Source: Candidatus Acutalibacter stercorigallinarum
GTDB lineage: Bacteria; Bacillota; Clostridia; Oscillospirales; Acutalibacteraceae
DNA length: 64,000 bases
Direction: 5' to 3'
Assembly: GCA_019112625.1 (NCBI GenBank)
Contig: DXIW01000013.1
Location: forward strand, 1 to 64,000
In this document: in pieces, positions 26,390 through 35,042 of the stretch
Numbering within the stretch: the stretch's first letter is position 1
Layout: each line of letters begins with the position of its first letter
Notes under the pieces: generated by a model
What the model was told of the DNA's origin: nothing
The model's input: the letters and a program-made list of their open reading frames with translations, nothing else
Database searches by the model: none
Program-made: the position numbers and the translations under genes

Positions 26390-27696
26390 ACGCGAAAAAG
26401 ATACGCACCGCGGCGGCTGTGGTCATCGCGCTGATGATTTTGGTGTACGTGGGGGTGTCGGCGTTTTTCGCCTTTTCCAACATGGGCATCGAGACGGAGA
26501 CCGTGAGCTACGGCCAGGTCTCTGACAGCCTGCAGGCCCAGGGCTTCGCCATCCGCAACGAGACCCTGGTGGTGGGGGAGTACGACGGGGTTATCAGCTA
26601 CCGCATGGCCGACGGCACCCGGGTGGCCAAGGGGGGCGTCATCGCCGACGTGTACCAGAGCGAGGACGACGCCGCGGCCTGGAGCAGGATCGAGCGCATC
26701 GACCGGGAGGTGGCCAATCTCCAGGCACTCTCCCAGCCGGCGGATTTCTACTCCTCCAACACCTCGGCCATCGGGTCCCAGATCTACACCTCCTTAAACA
26801 GCCTTTCGGCGGCCCTGCGGGGCGGTGAGTTCTCCCAGATCTCCCAGCTGAAGGAGGACCTGCAGAACGCCTTGAACCGGCGGCAGATTCTCATCAGCGA
26901 GGAGACGGCGGAGGACTTCGCCCTGCACATCAGCGAGCTGGAGGGGGAGCGGGCCCAGCTGGCCGCCTCGGCGGGCGGGGCGGTGGCCTCTATCACCGCG
27001 CCGGTGGCCGGGTATTTCATCAGCGGCACCGACGGGCTGGAATCGGTGATGGCCATGGACGAGGTGGAGGACATCACCCCCACCCAGGCTAAGGAGCTGC
27101 TGGCCCAGGAGCCCGGGGAGGGCCCCGCCCACGCGGTGGGGAAGGTGTGCTCGGACTTCAACTGGTATCTGGTGTTCGTTTTGGGGGAGAACGACATGGT
27201 GAAGCTGGAGGACGTGGAAGAGGTGACTTTGGACATCCCCTTTGCCAGCTCGGGGCCGGTGCCCGCCACGGTGGTGGCCAAGAACCGGGACACCCAGACC
27301 GGGGAGACCGCGGTGGTGCTGGAGTGCTCTACCATGGACTCGGACCTGGCGCTGGTGCGCAACGAGCTGATTCAGATCAACGTGCGGACGTACTCGGGTA
27401 TTCTGGTGGACGAGAAGGCCCTGCGGTTCTTGGACTGGGAGACCACCAGCACCGACGAGAACGGGAACGTGACCACCCAGGTGACGGAGAATGTGAAGGG
27501 CGTGTATGTAAAACGGGGAGACCGGCTGGAGTTTGTGCAGGTGTTTACCAATACCTCGGTAAATGGCGTGGCGGTGTGCCGCACCGAGCTGACCGAGGAG
27601 GAGAGGAATTCCATGGTGACGGAGAATACCATCCAGCTGTACGATGAAGTGGTCGTGGGAGGGACCAATCTCTATGACGGAAAGATCATTCAGTGA
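26386..27696 (+). CDS. HlyD-like membrane-anchored adaptor protein
   Basis: A 436-residue protein with one N-terminal membrane segment (residues 8-32) and an extracytoplasmic remainder. An early biotinyl-lipoyl-like half (GVISYRMADGTRVAKGGVIADVY), a helical coiled segment (about 105-190), a second lipoyl half (ITAPVAGYFIS) and beta-barrel domains follow the HlyD/membrane-fusion layout. No pump ATPase or permease is adjacent. It sits between miaA and yggS-sepF, a place where Clostridia often carry this gene, so it may act in the envelope or at the division site; function unknown. GTG start overlaps the miaA stop. Confidence 0.75.
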   Translation: MNAKKIRTAAAVVIALMILVYVGVSAFFAFSNMGIETETVSYGQVSDSLQAQGFAIRNETLVVGEYDGVISYRMADGTRVAKGGVIADVYQSEDDAAAWSRIERIDREVANLQALSQPADFYSSNTSAIGSQIYTSLNSLSAALRGGEFSQISQLKEDLQNALNRRQILISEETAEDFALHISELEGERAQLAASAGGAVASITAPVAGYFISGTDGLESVMAMDEVEDITPTQAKELLAQEPGEGPAHAVGKVCSDFNWYLVFVLGENDMVKLEDVEEVTLDIPFASSGPVPATVVAKNRDTQTGETAVVLECSTMDSDLALVRNELIQINVRTYSGILVDEKALRFLDWETTSTDENGNVTTQVTENVKGVYVKRGDRLEFVQVFTNTSVNGVAVCRTELTEEERNSMVTENTIQLYDEVVVGGTNLYDGKIIQ

Positions 27697-28405
27697 GCGC
27701 ATGGCGAATTTTGACGAGAATTACCCGGTGATCTTGGAGGAGATGGCCCGGGCGGCGGCGGACTCCGGCCGGGAGGCGGGGGACATCACCCTGCTGGCGG
27801 CCACCAAGACCGTGCCCCTGGAGGTGATAAACCACGCCATTGGGCGGGGGCTTTCTTGCATCGGGGAGAACCGGGTGCAGGAGCTGCTGGAAAAGTATGA
27901 CGGCCTGGACAAGGGGCACTGTGATGTGCAGTTCATCGGGCGGCTGCAGACCAACAAGGTGAAGTACCTTGTGGGGAAGGTGAGCTGCATCCAGTCGCTG
28001 GACAGCATGAAGCTGGCCCGGGAGATCTCCCGGCTGAGCAGCGCCGCGGGGCTGGTGACCCAGGTGCTGGTGGAGGTGAACATCGGCCGGGAGGAGAACA
28101 AGGGCGGCGTGCTCCCCGAGGCGCTGTTGGAGTTCGTGGACGAGGCCCGGCAGCTGCCTGGGCTGCACATCAGCGGGCTGATGGCCATCCCGCCGGTCTG
28201 TGTGAATAAAACCGAGCTTTGTGGTTATTTTTCCGCGATGAGGCAATATTATGTTGACATAGCGGCAAAAAGATTGGATAATGTAAGCATGGACCGCCTC
28301 TCCATGGGGATGTCGTCGGATTTCCCCGAGGCGATCCGCTGTGGAGCAAATATGGTCCGCGTGGGCTCCTCGCTGTTCGGCCCGCGCCAGACGCCGAGAC
28401 CATAA
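27674..28405 (+). CDS. yggS: PLP-binding protein YggS/YlmE family
   Basis: A 243-residue single-domain PLP barrel (COG0325). The PLP Lys is in LLAATKTVP; GENRVQE, FIGRLQTNK, SLDSMKLA, EVNIGREENKGG and the final SMGMSSDFPEAI are hallmark segments. These proteins manage free PLP rather than catalyse a known turnover. ATG 27674 overlaps the upstream gene and has GGGAGGG upstream; ATG 27701 would shorten it by nine residues. Linkage to sepF/ylmH/divIVA matches the ylm cluster of Gram-positives. Confidence 0.92.
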   Translation: MTERSFSERMANFDENYPVILEEMARAAADSGREAGDITLLAATKTVPLEVINHAIGRGLSCIGENRVQELLEKYDGLDKGHCDVQFIGRLQTNKVKYLVGKVSCIQSLDSMKLAREISRLSSAAGLVTQVLVEVNIGREENKGGVLPEALLEFVDEARQLPGLHISGLMAIPPVCVNKTELCGYFSAMRQYYVDIAAKRLDNVSMDRLSMGMSSDFPEAIRCGANMVRVGSSLFGPRQTPRP

Positions 28406-28429
28406 CCTTACTAGGAGGTTGATAGGGGA

Positions 28430-28912
28430 ATGGCAGGATTGAGAGACAGACTGCAGAGAATGTGGAACCCCCCAGACGACGAGTATGAAGATTATTACGA
28501 CGAGGAGCCGGAAGAGGAGGAGAGCCGGGGCAACTATGAGGAGCCGCGGCGCAACTCCGGGTATTCCTTCTCCACCTTCTCGTCCCGGGGGGAGACCCAC
28601 GAAAACCGGGTGGTGAACATCAACGCCAAGGCCCAGCTTCAGGTGGTGCTGTTCAAGCCCGTCTCCTTTGGCGAGGAGACCCGGGCCATCGCCGATGAGC
28701 TCATCAAGCGGCACACGGTGGTGCTGAACCTGGAGAACACGGAGAAAGAGGTGTCCCGCCGCATTGTGGACTTTTTAAGCGGCGTGGCCTACGCCAACAA
28801 CGGGAAGATCAAGCGCATCGCCACGGGGACGTTCATCATCACCCCGTACAATGTGGACCTGACCGGCGATGACGTACTGGACGAGCTGGAAAGCAACGGC
28901 CTGTACTTTTGA
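28430..28912 (+). CDS. sepF: Cell division protein SepF
   Basis: A 160-residue protein. The N-terminal helix MAGLRDRLQRMW is the membrane-binding amphipathic anchor; a long acidic, Tyr/Glu-rich linker (DDEYEDYYDEEPEEEE) follows; the C-terminal domain from about residue 70 (LFKPVSFGEETRAIADEL, VVLNLENTEKEVSRRIVDFLSG) polymerises and binds the FtsZ tail. GGAGG lies 12 bases before the ATG. It acts at the Z-ring inner membrane face alongside DivIVA encoded two genes on. Confidence 0.93.
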   Translation: MAGLRDRLQRMWNPPDDEYEDYYDEEPEEEESRGNYEEPRRNSGYSFSTFSSRGETHENRVVNINAKAQLQVVLFKPVSFGEETRAIADELIKRHTVVLNLENTEKEVSRRIVDFLSGVAYANNGKIKRIATGTFIITPYNVDLTGDDVLDELESNGLYF

Positions 28913-28915
28913 GCC

Positions 28916-29662
28916 ATGGCCCAGGACGCGAGAGACCTGCTGGAAGCCAGGCTGCGGGACCACATCCGGCTCTCCCAGCGCAGGCCCAGCTTTTTGGGAT
29001 TTTTAGACGAGAGCCAGTGTGCTGCCTGCGAGGACCTGCTCCGGCGGGAGAGGGGCGTGCAGTGGCTGTTGTGGGGCGGCTGGCCCGAGGCGGAGCGGAA
29101 GCTCCTGGGGCTGTTCCCGGACTATCTGGAGCCCGAGGAGAGCCTGTTCCCCATCACCCCGGTGACCTTTACCTACCGGACCGGGGACAAGCTGACCCAC
29201 CGGGACTTCCTGGGGTCGTTTATGGCCCTGGGGGTGGAACGTGACGTAGTAGGGGACATCCTGGTGGGGGAAGGGCGCTGCGTGGCCTTCTTCCGGCAGG
29301 AGATGGCGCCCTACTTCCTGGACAACATCCGGAAGATCGGCCGGGTGGGCGTAAAGGCAGAAGAAGGGGCAAAGGAGCCCCTGCCCGTCCGCCGGGAGTT
29401 CAAGGAGCTCTCCGGGGTGGTGGCCTCGCAGCGGCTGGACTGCCTGGTGGCCTTTTTGTGCAAGACCAGCCGGGAAAAGGCCGCCGGCCTGATCACCGCC
29501 GGGCTGGTGATGCGAAATCACCGGGAAAGCCTCTCCCCGTCCCAGCGGACAGAGGAGGGGGACGTGCTCTCCATCCGGGGGCACGGGAAATTTCAGATCG
29601 ACCGACTGGGGCCCTTGACCAGCAAGGGCCGCCTTTCCGTACTATGCAGGAAATATCAATAG
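28916..29662 (+). CDS. ylmH: S4-domain RNA-binding protein YlmH family
   Basis: A 248-residue protein. The N-terminal part carries YlmH motifs (SFLGFLDESQ, LLWGGWPEAERKLLG, THRDFLGSFMALGVERDVVGD); the C-terminal S4 domain runs from about residue 175 (SQRLDCLVAFLCKTSREKA, VLSIRGHGKFQI). It begins 3 bases after sepF. YlmH proteins bind RNA or ribosomes and a role in rescuing stalled 50S-peptidyl-tRNA has been reported for the B. subtilis protein; effects on division are also known in streptococci. Confidence 0.9.
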   Translation: MAQDARDLLEARLRDHIRLSQRRPSFLGFLDESQCAACEDLLRRERGVQWLLWGGWPEAERKLLGLFPDYLEPEESLFPITPVTFTYRTGDKLTHRDFLGSFMALGVERDVVGDILVGEGRCVAFFRQEMAPYFLDNIRKIGRVGVKAEEGAKEPLPVRREFKELSGVVASQRLDCLVAFLCKTSREKAAGLITAGLVMRNHRESLSPSQRTEEGDVLSIRGHGKFQIDRLGPLTSKGRLSVLCRKYQ

Positions 29663-29675
29663 GGGGATTCCGAAC

Positions 29676-30614
29676 ATGCTGACAGTGAAAGAGATCAACG
29701 AGATCAGTTTTGGGAAGGCAGGCTTCTCCGGTTACAAGCCGGAGGACGTGGACAACTTCATCGACGAGGTGGTGGAGTCCTTCCAGCAGCTGCAGAGCGA
29801 GCGGGACGCCGCGGTGAAGCAGGCGGAGGAGCTGGCGGCGCAGAACGCTGACCTGGCCGCGAAAAATGCCGAAGCCCAGCAGAAACTGGCGATTCTGGCC
29901 CAGAAGATCGAGTCTTACCGGGAGGAGGAGGACGGCATTAAAGAGGCCCTTCTCAGCGCCCAAAAGCTGGCCAAGGACTCCCTGCAGGAGGCAAAGGATA
30001 AGGCCGAGATCATTTTGCAGGACGCGGAGAACACCGCCCGCAAGACCATGGACGGCGCCAAGGTGGAGGCCGCCAAGGCCGCCAAGGAGTACATGGCCCA
30101 GGCCGAGACCAAGAAGGCCGAGCTGGAGGAGATCAAGCGGCAGGTGTCCGCCTTCCGGGTCTCCCTGTTGGAGATGTATAAAAAGCACCTGGAGTGCATC
30201 GACCATATCCCCACCTTCCGGCTGAAGGATGACAAGGCGCCTGCCGCCCAGCAGCCCGCCCCTGCCCCCGCGCCGGTACAGGAGGAGCCGGAACCCCAGC
30301 CTGAGCCTGAGCCGGAAGCTGTGGTCACGCAGCCCGAGCCCCAGCCGGAACCCCAGGCTGTGCCGGTGGCCCAGCCGGAGCCGGAGCCGGTGGTACAGGC
30401 CCAGCCCGCCACCCTGCAGGACCGGTACGACTACACCCGGGACCAGACGCAGATGGGGGAGCCGGACAGCGGCGATTTGTCCTCGGTGGGGATTGACCTC
30501 AACGCCTACAGCGACATCCCTGAGTCCCTGCGCAGGGAGAAGGACTCCCACTTCAGCCACCTGGAGTTCGGGGACGACGTAGACCTGGGCAACAAGCGGC
30601 GCAAGAGAAAATAA
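29676..30614 (+). CDS. divIVA: Cell-division initiation protein DivIVA
   Basis: A 312-residue DivIVA. The N-terminal domain has ISFGKAGFSGYKPEDVDNF, the membrane-binding turn and first coiled-coil; heptad coiled coil extends to about residue 175. Residues 190-250 are Pro-Glu-Gln-rich (repeated PEPQPEPEP blocks), which is longer than in B. subtilis and probably a flexible spacer. A charged tail ends in KRRKRK. DivIVA binds negatively curved membrane at poles and septa and recruits division or sporulation partners. A strong terminator follows. Confidence 0.93.
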   Translation: MLTVKEINEISFGKAGFSGYKPEDVDNFIDEVVESFQQLQSERDAAVKQAEELAAQNADLAAKNAEAQQKLAILAQKIESYREEEDGIKEALLSAQKLAKDSLQEAKDKAEIILQDAENTARKTMDGAKVEAAKAAKEYMAQAETKKAELEEIKRQVSAFRVSLLEMYKKHLECIDHIPTFRLKDDKAPAAQQPAPAPAPVQEEPEPQPEPEPEAVVTQPEPQPEPQAVPVAQPEPEPVVQAQPATLQDRYDYTRDQTQMGEPDSGDLSSVGIDLNAYSDIPESLRREKDSHFSHLEFGDDVDLGNKRRKRK

Positions 30615-30621
30615 ACGACCG

Positions 30622-30651
30622 AAAAAGGCGCAGTGTTCCGTGCGCCTTTTT
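30622..30651 (+). terminator. Terminator after divIVA
   Basis: AAAAAGGCGCA / TGCGCCTTTTT with an 8-base loop; symmetrical A/T flanks give a long T tail. Confidence 0.92.
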
Positions 30652-30683
30652 CCTTCCCTGTCAGGGAGAAAAAGGAGACCATT

Positions 30684-31211
30684 TTGGAGAAAAAACGTAG
30701 CTATCCGTTTCTGGTCCTGCTGGCGGCGGCGCTGCTGCTGGCTGCGGACCAGGTGTTGAAAGTCCTGGTGCTGCGGCAGCTGAAGCCCCTGGGCTCCCCG
30801 GTGACGGCCATCCCCGGGCTGCTGGAGTTCACCTATGTGGAGAACCGGGGGGTGGCCTTTGGGCTGCTGCAGAATCAGATCTGGTTCGTGGGGCCCATCA
30901 CCCTGGCGCTGGTGGTGGTGATTTCGGTGCTGCTGTTCCGGTACCAGGGGCACAGCTTTTTCAGCTATGCGGCCTCGGCGCTGCTGCTGTCCGGCGGGGT
31001 GGGGAACCTGGTGGACCGGTTGCTGTACGGCTATGTGGTGGACTATATCCACGTGTTGTTTTTCCCCTATGTGTTCAACTTTGCCGACTGCTGCATTACC
31101 GTGGGGGCGGTGTGCTTTGTGGTGCACTACCTGTTTTTGGGGGAGCACCGGGAGAGGAAGAAGCGGCCGCCTTTGCAGCACGCGGAGACGGACACCCGGG
31201 AGGAGCCATGA
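30684..31211 (+). CDS. lspA: Lipoprotein signal peptidase
   Basis: A 175-residue, four-helix membrane aspartyl protease that removes signal peptides from prolipoproteins. Conserved D in LAADQVLK, the VENRGVAFG loop, GGVGNLVDRL with one catalytic Asp and FNFADCCI with the second are all present. TTG 30684 is selected because AAGGAG lies 6 bases upstream; it lies just downstream of the divIVA terminator. The last codons overlap the rluD start (ATGA). Confidence 0.94.
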   Translation: MEKKRSYPFLVLLAAALLLAADQVLKVLVLRQLKPLGSPVTAIPGLLEFTYVENRGVAFGLLQNQIWFVGPITLALVVVISVLLFRYQGHSFFSYAASALLLSGGVGNLVDRLLYGYVVDYIHVLFFPYVFNFADCCITVGAVCFVVHYLFLGEHRERKKRPPLQHAETDTREEP

Positions 31212-32131
31212 GCCGGGAGGTCCGTTTTGTGGTGGAAGAGGAGGGCCAGCGGGCGGATAAGCTCTTAGCCCAGGAGGTGGAGGAGCTGACGCGCTCGGCG
31301 GCCCAGCAGCTCCTGGCCCAGGGGCTGGTGACCTGCGAAGGGAAGCCCCTGGGGAAAAGCGAAAAGCTGAAGGCGGGGCAGGAGATCGTGGTGGTGCTGC
31401 CGGACGCCCAGCCCCTGGACGTGCAGGCCCAGGACATCCCCCTGGACATTGTGTATGAGGACGGGGACCTGCTGGTGGTGAACAAGCCCAAGGGCATGGT
31501 GGTGCACCCCGCCCCGGGGAATCCGGACGGGACATTGGTGAACGCTTTGCTGTACCACTGCGGGGAGTCCCTGTCGGGGATTAACGGGGTGATGCGGCCG
31601 GGGATTGTCCACCGGATTGACAAGGACACCAGCGGGCTGCTCATTGTGGCGAAAAACGACATGGCCCACCAGGGGCTGGCGGAGCAGATTCAGGCACACA
31701 GCTTTACCCGGGAGTACCGGGCCGTGGTCTATGGGAATGTGAAGGAGGACCAGGGCACCGTGGACCAGCCCATCGGGCGGCACCCGGTGGAGCGGAAGAA
31801 AATGGCGGTGCTGCCCCAGTCCCCGGCCGCCCGCAGGGCGGTCACCCATTATGTTGTGGAGGAGAGGCTGAAGGGGTTCACCTACCTGCGGCTCCGGCTG
31901 GAGACCGGACGGACCCACCAGATCCGGGTGCACATGGCGTACTTGGGCCACCCGGTGGCCGGGGACCCGGTCTACGGGCCGAAAAAGGTGCTGACGTTTC
32001 TGCAGGGGCAGTGCCTCCACGCGGGGAAGATTGGGTTTGTACACCCCCGCACCGGGGAGTACCTGGAATTTACCGCCCCGCTGCCCGCCTATTTTTCTGA
32101 CTTTTTGGAGAAGCTGCGAAGAGAGGGGTAA
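31208..32131 (+). CDS. rluD: Ribosomal large subunit pseudouridine synthase RluD-like
   Basis: A 307-residue RluA-family enzyme. An N-terminal S4 domain ([21 protein letters not shown]) is followed by the catalytic domain with HRIDKDTSG (catalytic Asp), [10 protein letters not shown] and [10 protein letters not shown]. In B. subtilis the orthologue YlyB also lies directly after lspA. It modifies uridines in 23S rRNA; exact positions are not deducible. ATG overlaps the lspA stop. Confidence 0.92.
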   Translation: MSREVRFVVEEEGQRADKLLAQEVEELTRSAAQQLLAQGLVTCEGKPLGKSEKLKAGQEIVVVLPDAQPLDVQAQDIPLDIVYEDGDLLVVNKPKGMVVHPAPGNPDGTLVNALLYHCGESLSGINGVMRPGIVHRIDKDTSGLLIVAKNDMAHQGLAEQIQAHSFTREYRAVVYGNVKEDQGTVDQPIGRHPVERKKMAVLPQSPAARRAVTHYVVEERLKGFTYLRLRLETGRTHQIRVHMAYLGHPVAGDPVYGPKKVLTFLQGQCLHAGKIGFVHPRTGEYLEFTAPLPAYFSDFLEKLRREG

Positions 32132-32133
32132 CC

Positions 32134-32622
32134 GTGAAAACAGAGACGTTCATCCGGGCCAGCATCATCCTGGTAGCGGTAGCCGTCACCTGCTTTATTC
32201 TGGTGCCGGTGTACGGCGTGCGCCCCATTCAGCTGGTACACGTCACCAATGAGGTCGTCGCGGTAGCTACGGCCGCACCGAGTCCTACTGCCACACCCGG
32301 CCCCACGCCGATGCCTGCCGCTGGAGGAGCGGCAGAGGGTTCCAGCGCCGCTGCCAGTGAGGAAGCACCGCCGGAGGCGTCGCCCGCCCCTGCGGAGGAG
32401 CCAGTGCTGGAGGAGGTGCTGGTGGAGAAGAGCGTTGACATCAACCAGGCCTCGTTGGAGGAGCTGGACCGGCTGCCGGGCATCGGCCCGGCGCTGGGGC
32501 AGCGCATCATCGATTACCGGGAGCAGAACAACGGTTTTTACGACATCGAGGAGATCATGGAGGTGAGCGGCATCGGCGAAAAGACCTTCCAGAAGCTGGA
32601 GCCGTACATCTATGTGGGATAA
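32134..32622 (+). CDS. comEA: ComEA-like helix-hairpin-helix DNA-binding protein
   Basis: A 162-residue membrane-anchored protein: N-terminal membrane segment (about residues 9-28), a Pro/Ala/Glu-rich linker (residues 45-100), and C-terminal tandem HhH motifs ([20 protein letters not shown], then [15 protein letters not shown]). This is the layout of ComEA, the surface DNA receptor for natural transformation. The GTG start follows rluD by 2 bases. ComEC/ComEB are not in the window, so competence cannot be inferred from this gene alone. Confidence 0.85.
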   Translation: MKTETFIRASIILVAVAVTCFILVPVYGVRPIQLVHVTNEVVAVATAAPSPTATPGPTPMPAAGGAAEGSSAAASEEAPPEASPAPAEEPVLEEVLVEKSVDINQASLEELDRLPGIGPALGQRIIDYREQNNGFYDIEEIMEVSGIGEKTFQKLEPYIYVG

Positions 32623-32626
32623 AGTG

Positions 32627-32658
32627 AGCCCCCTGCCGGGAGTATCCGGCAGGGGGCT
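32627..32658 (+). terminator. Terminator-like hairpin after comEA
   Basis: AGCCCCCTGCCGG / CCGGCAGGGGGCT, 13-bp perfect stem and 6-base loop; T tract is short (TTCC). Confidence 0.75.
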
Positions 32659-32752
32659 TCCGCGTCTGGCGGGAGGGCGCAGGGGGCGTGGGGAACAGGA
32701 GGGAGAAATCCCCTGTGCCCCAGCGGAGAAAGACCGGGCGGGAGAGACAGCA

Positions 32753-32778
32753 AGACCCCCGGCTTGGGCCGGGGGTCT
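32753..32778. terminator. Terminator-like hairpin after Gfo/Idh gene
   Basis: AGACCCCCGGC / GCCGGGGGTCT, 11-bp stem and 4-base loop, lying 13 bases beyond the minus-strand dehydrogenase stop. Confidence 0.7.
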
Positions 32779-32790
32779 GCGGGGATGGGT

Positions 32791-33783
32791 TTAATGGTCG
32801 CTTTCGAAGCGGATGCCGGCTTTTTTGCGGGCTTCCTGTAGGAATTCCGCCACGTCCACGGCCAGCCGGGAGCAGTAGGCATACTCCTCTTGGGAGGCCT
32901 CCGGCTCTGTGATATAGCGGTAGAAGTCCTTGGCCTCCCAGCCCATGAGCTGGTACTTCTCGTCGCCGTCGTAGATTGTCTCGGTGGAGCCGTCCTTGCG
33001 CCACAGGGAGAGGCCGGCGATGCGGGAGATGGACTCCACGGACAGGGTGCCCTCGGGGCCCTGGAAGTCGGTATTGGCCCCGGCCTGGCCCAATTTAGAG
33101 TAGGTGAGGGTGACCAGCTTATCCGGGTACTCCATGGTGATGACCCCGGCCCCGTCCGCGCCGCTTTCCAGCATCCGGGGGACGATTTGGAAGCGCTCGG
33201 GCCTGCCGAACAGGTACAGGGCGGGGTAGACGCAGTAGACCCCCAGGTCCATGAGGGCGCCGGTCTCCAGCTTGGGGTTGAAGATGTTGGGCAGCTCCCC
33301 CTTCTGGTAGGCGTCCAGCTTGGAGGAGCGCTGGCAGAAGTCAATCTTCGCCAGGGAGATGGGGCCCAGCTGCTCCAGGGCCTCCTCCAGCAGTTTGCGC
33401 TGGGGGAGGTGGAGGAACATGATGGCCTCTAAAAACACCACGCCCTGGGCCGCGGCGATGGCCTGGAGTTCCCGGACCTTGGCCGCCTGGGCGCAGAGGG
33501 GCTTTTCGCAGATGACGTGCTTGCCGTGCTCCAAAAGCACCTTGCAGTGCTGGTAGTGGAGGGCGTTGGGGCTGGCCACGTACACCGCGTCCACCTCCGG
33601 GGAGGCGGCCATGGCCTGGACGCTGGTAAAGGCCAGCTTCGCGCCGTGGCGGTCCGCGTAGGCCCGGGCCCGCTCCTCGGTGCGGGAGTAGACGGCGGTG
33701 AGCTGCCACAGGCCGCTGTCTAAAGCGCCGTGGATGTATTCATCGGTGATCCAGCCGGAGCCGATGGTGCCGAATCGCAGCAT
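32791..33783 (-). CDS. Gfo/Idh/MocA-family oxidoreductase
   Basis: A 330-residue NAD(P)-dependent dehydrogenase. The N-terminal Rossmann start is FGTIGSGWIT; VICEKPLC holds the conserved EKP near residue 95; the C-terminal alpha/beta domain follows. No substrate-specific signature is evident; members act on sugars, inositols, dihydrodiols or related polyols. The segment KIDFCQRSSKLDAY is in the substrate domain. It is last in a minus-strand block, 10 bases after pepT, so it may work with the sugar isomerase two genes upstream. Confidence 0.88.
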   Translation of the reverse strand: MLRFGTIGSGWITDEYIHGALDSGLWQLTAVYSRTEERARAYADRHGAKLAFTSVQAMAASPEVDAVYVASPNALHYQHCKVLLEHGKHVICEKPLCAQAAKVRELQAIAAAQGVVFLEAIMFLHLPQRKLLEEALEQLGPISLAKIDFCQRSSKLDAYQKGELPNIFNPKLETGALMDLGVYCVYPALYLFGRPERFQIVPRMLESGADGAGVITMEYPDKLVTLTYSKLGQAGANTDFQGPEGTLSVESISRIAGLSLWRKDGSTETIYDGDEKYQLMGWEAKDFYRYITEPEASQEEYAYCSRLAVDVAEFLQEARKKAGIRFESDH

Positions 33784-33793
33784 AGGGACCTCC

Positions 33794-35002
33794 TTACTCC
33801 ACCAGATAGGCCGCGGTCTTGATGATCTCCTTGATGGCCTCCATGTCCTCTAAAACGGCGTACTCCAGCTTGCCGTGGGCGTTGGCCCCGCCGGTGCAGA
33901 TGTTGGGGCAGGGCAGGCCCATGTAGGAGAGCCGGGCCCCGTCGGTGCCGCCCCGGATGGGCAGGGTGATAGGCTCGACGCCGTTTTGCCGCATGGCCTT
34001 CTCCATGACCTCGATGACCTGGTAGTGGGGGAGGATCTGCTCCTTCATGTTGGAGTAGGTGTCTTTGATGGTGACCTTGACCGGCTGGCTGGGATATTTG
34101 ACGTTGAGGTAGGCGGCGGCCTGCTCCATCAGGTCCTTCTTCTGCTGGAAGAGGGTTTTGTCGTGGTCCCGGATGAGGAACTGCATTTTGGTGTGCTCCA
34201 CGTCGCCCTGGATGGCGTCCAGGTGGATAAAGCCCTCGTAGCCCTCGGTGAGCTCGGGCACGGCCCCTTTGGGCAGCAGGGAGCAGTATTCCATGGCCAC
34301 GGACATGGAGTTTATCATCTTGCCTTTGGCGGCGCCGGTGTGGATGCTGAAGCCGGTGACCTCCACAGTGGCCGCGGCGGCGTTGAAGTTTTCGTACTCC
34401 AGCTCGCCCAGGAAGCCGCCGTCCACGGTGTAGGCGAAATCGCAGCCAAAGCCCGGCACGTCGAAGTGGTCGGCGCCGGAGCCGATCTCCTCGTCGGGGG
34501 TGAAGCCCAGCTTGATGGCGCCGTGGGGCTTGTTCTCCCGGATAATCTCCGCGGCGGCGCAGAGGATCTCCGCCACGCCGGCCTTGTCGTCGCCCCCCAG
34601 GAGGGTGGTGCCGTCGGTGGTGATGATGGTCTTGCCTTTTTGCTGGAGCAGGGCGGGGAAATCGCTGGGGGACAGGGTGAGGCCGCTGGTGCCCAGGGGG
34701 ATGTCGCCGCCGTCGTAGTTTTCGATGACCTGGGGGTTGACGTTCTCCCCGGAGACGCCGCCGTAGGTGTCCATGTGGGCGATGAAGCCCACGGTGGTGT
34801 TCCGCTCCGCGGTGGCGGGGATGGTGCCGTAGACGTAGCCCAGGTCGTCCATGTGGGCGTCGGCGATGCCCATGGCTTTCATCAGGTCGACGATGTGGGC
34901 CCCCAGGACTTTCTGGCCCGGGGTGCTGGGGACGGTGGTGCTGGTCTCGTCGGAAGCGGTGCTGTAGGAGACCAGGTCGAGAAAGGTTTCTTTGACGGAC
35001 AT
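33794..35002 (-). CDS. pepT: Peptidase T (tripeptidase)
   Basis: A 402-residue M20 metallo-aminopeptidase that removes the N-terminal residue from tripeptides in the cytoplasm. Zn ligands are in GFIAHMDTYGG, GGDDKAGVAEI, TPDEEIGSG (catalytic Glu), FAYTVDGG and the C-terminal CTGGANAHGKLE. The lid domain IHTGAAKGKMINSM is typical of PepT. Length matches E. coli PepT (408). It lies 41 bases after the isomerase gene. Confidence 0.95.
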   Translation of the reverse strand: MSVKETFLDLVSYSTASDETSTTVPSTPGQKVLGAHIVDLMKAMGIADAHMDDLGYVYGTIPATAERNTTVGFIAHMDTYGGVSGENVNPQVIENYDGGDIPLGTSGLTLSPSDFPALLQQKGKTIITTDGTTLLGGDDKAGVAEILCAAAEIIRENKPHGAIKLGFTPDEEIGSGADHFDVPGFGCDFAYTVDGGFLGELEYENFNAAAATVEVTGFSIHTGAAKGKMINSMSVAMEYCSLLPKGAVPELTEGYEGFIHLDAIQGDVEHTKMQFLIRDHDKTLFQQKKDLMEQAAAYLNVKYPSQPVKVTIKDTYSNMKEQILPHYQVIEVMEKAMRQNGVEPITLPIRGGTDGARLSYMGLPCPNICTGGANAHGKLEYAVLEDMEAIKEIIKTAAYLVE

Positions 35003-35042
35003 GGGTGGTTACCTCGCTTTAGAATGGGATGTGGGGGAGCGG

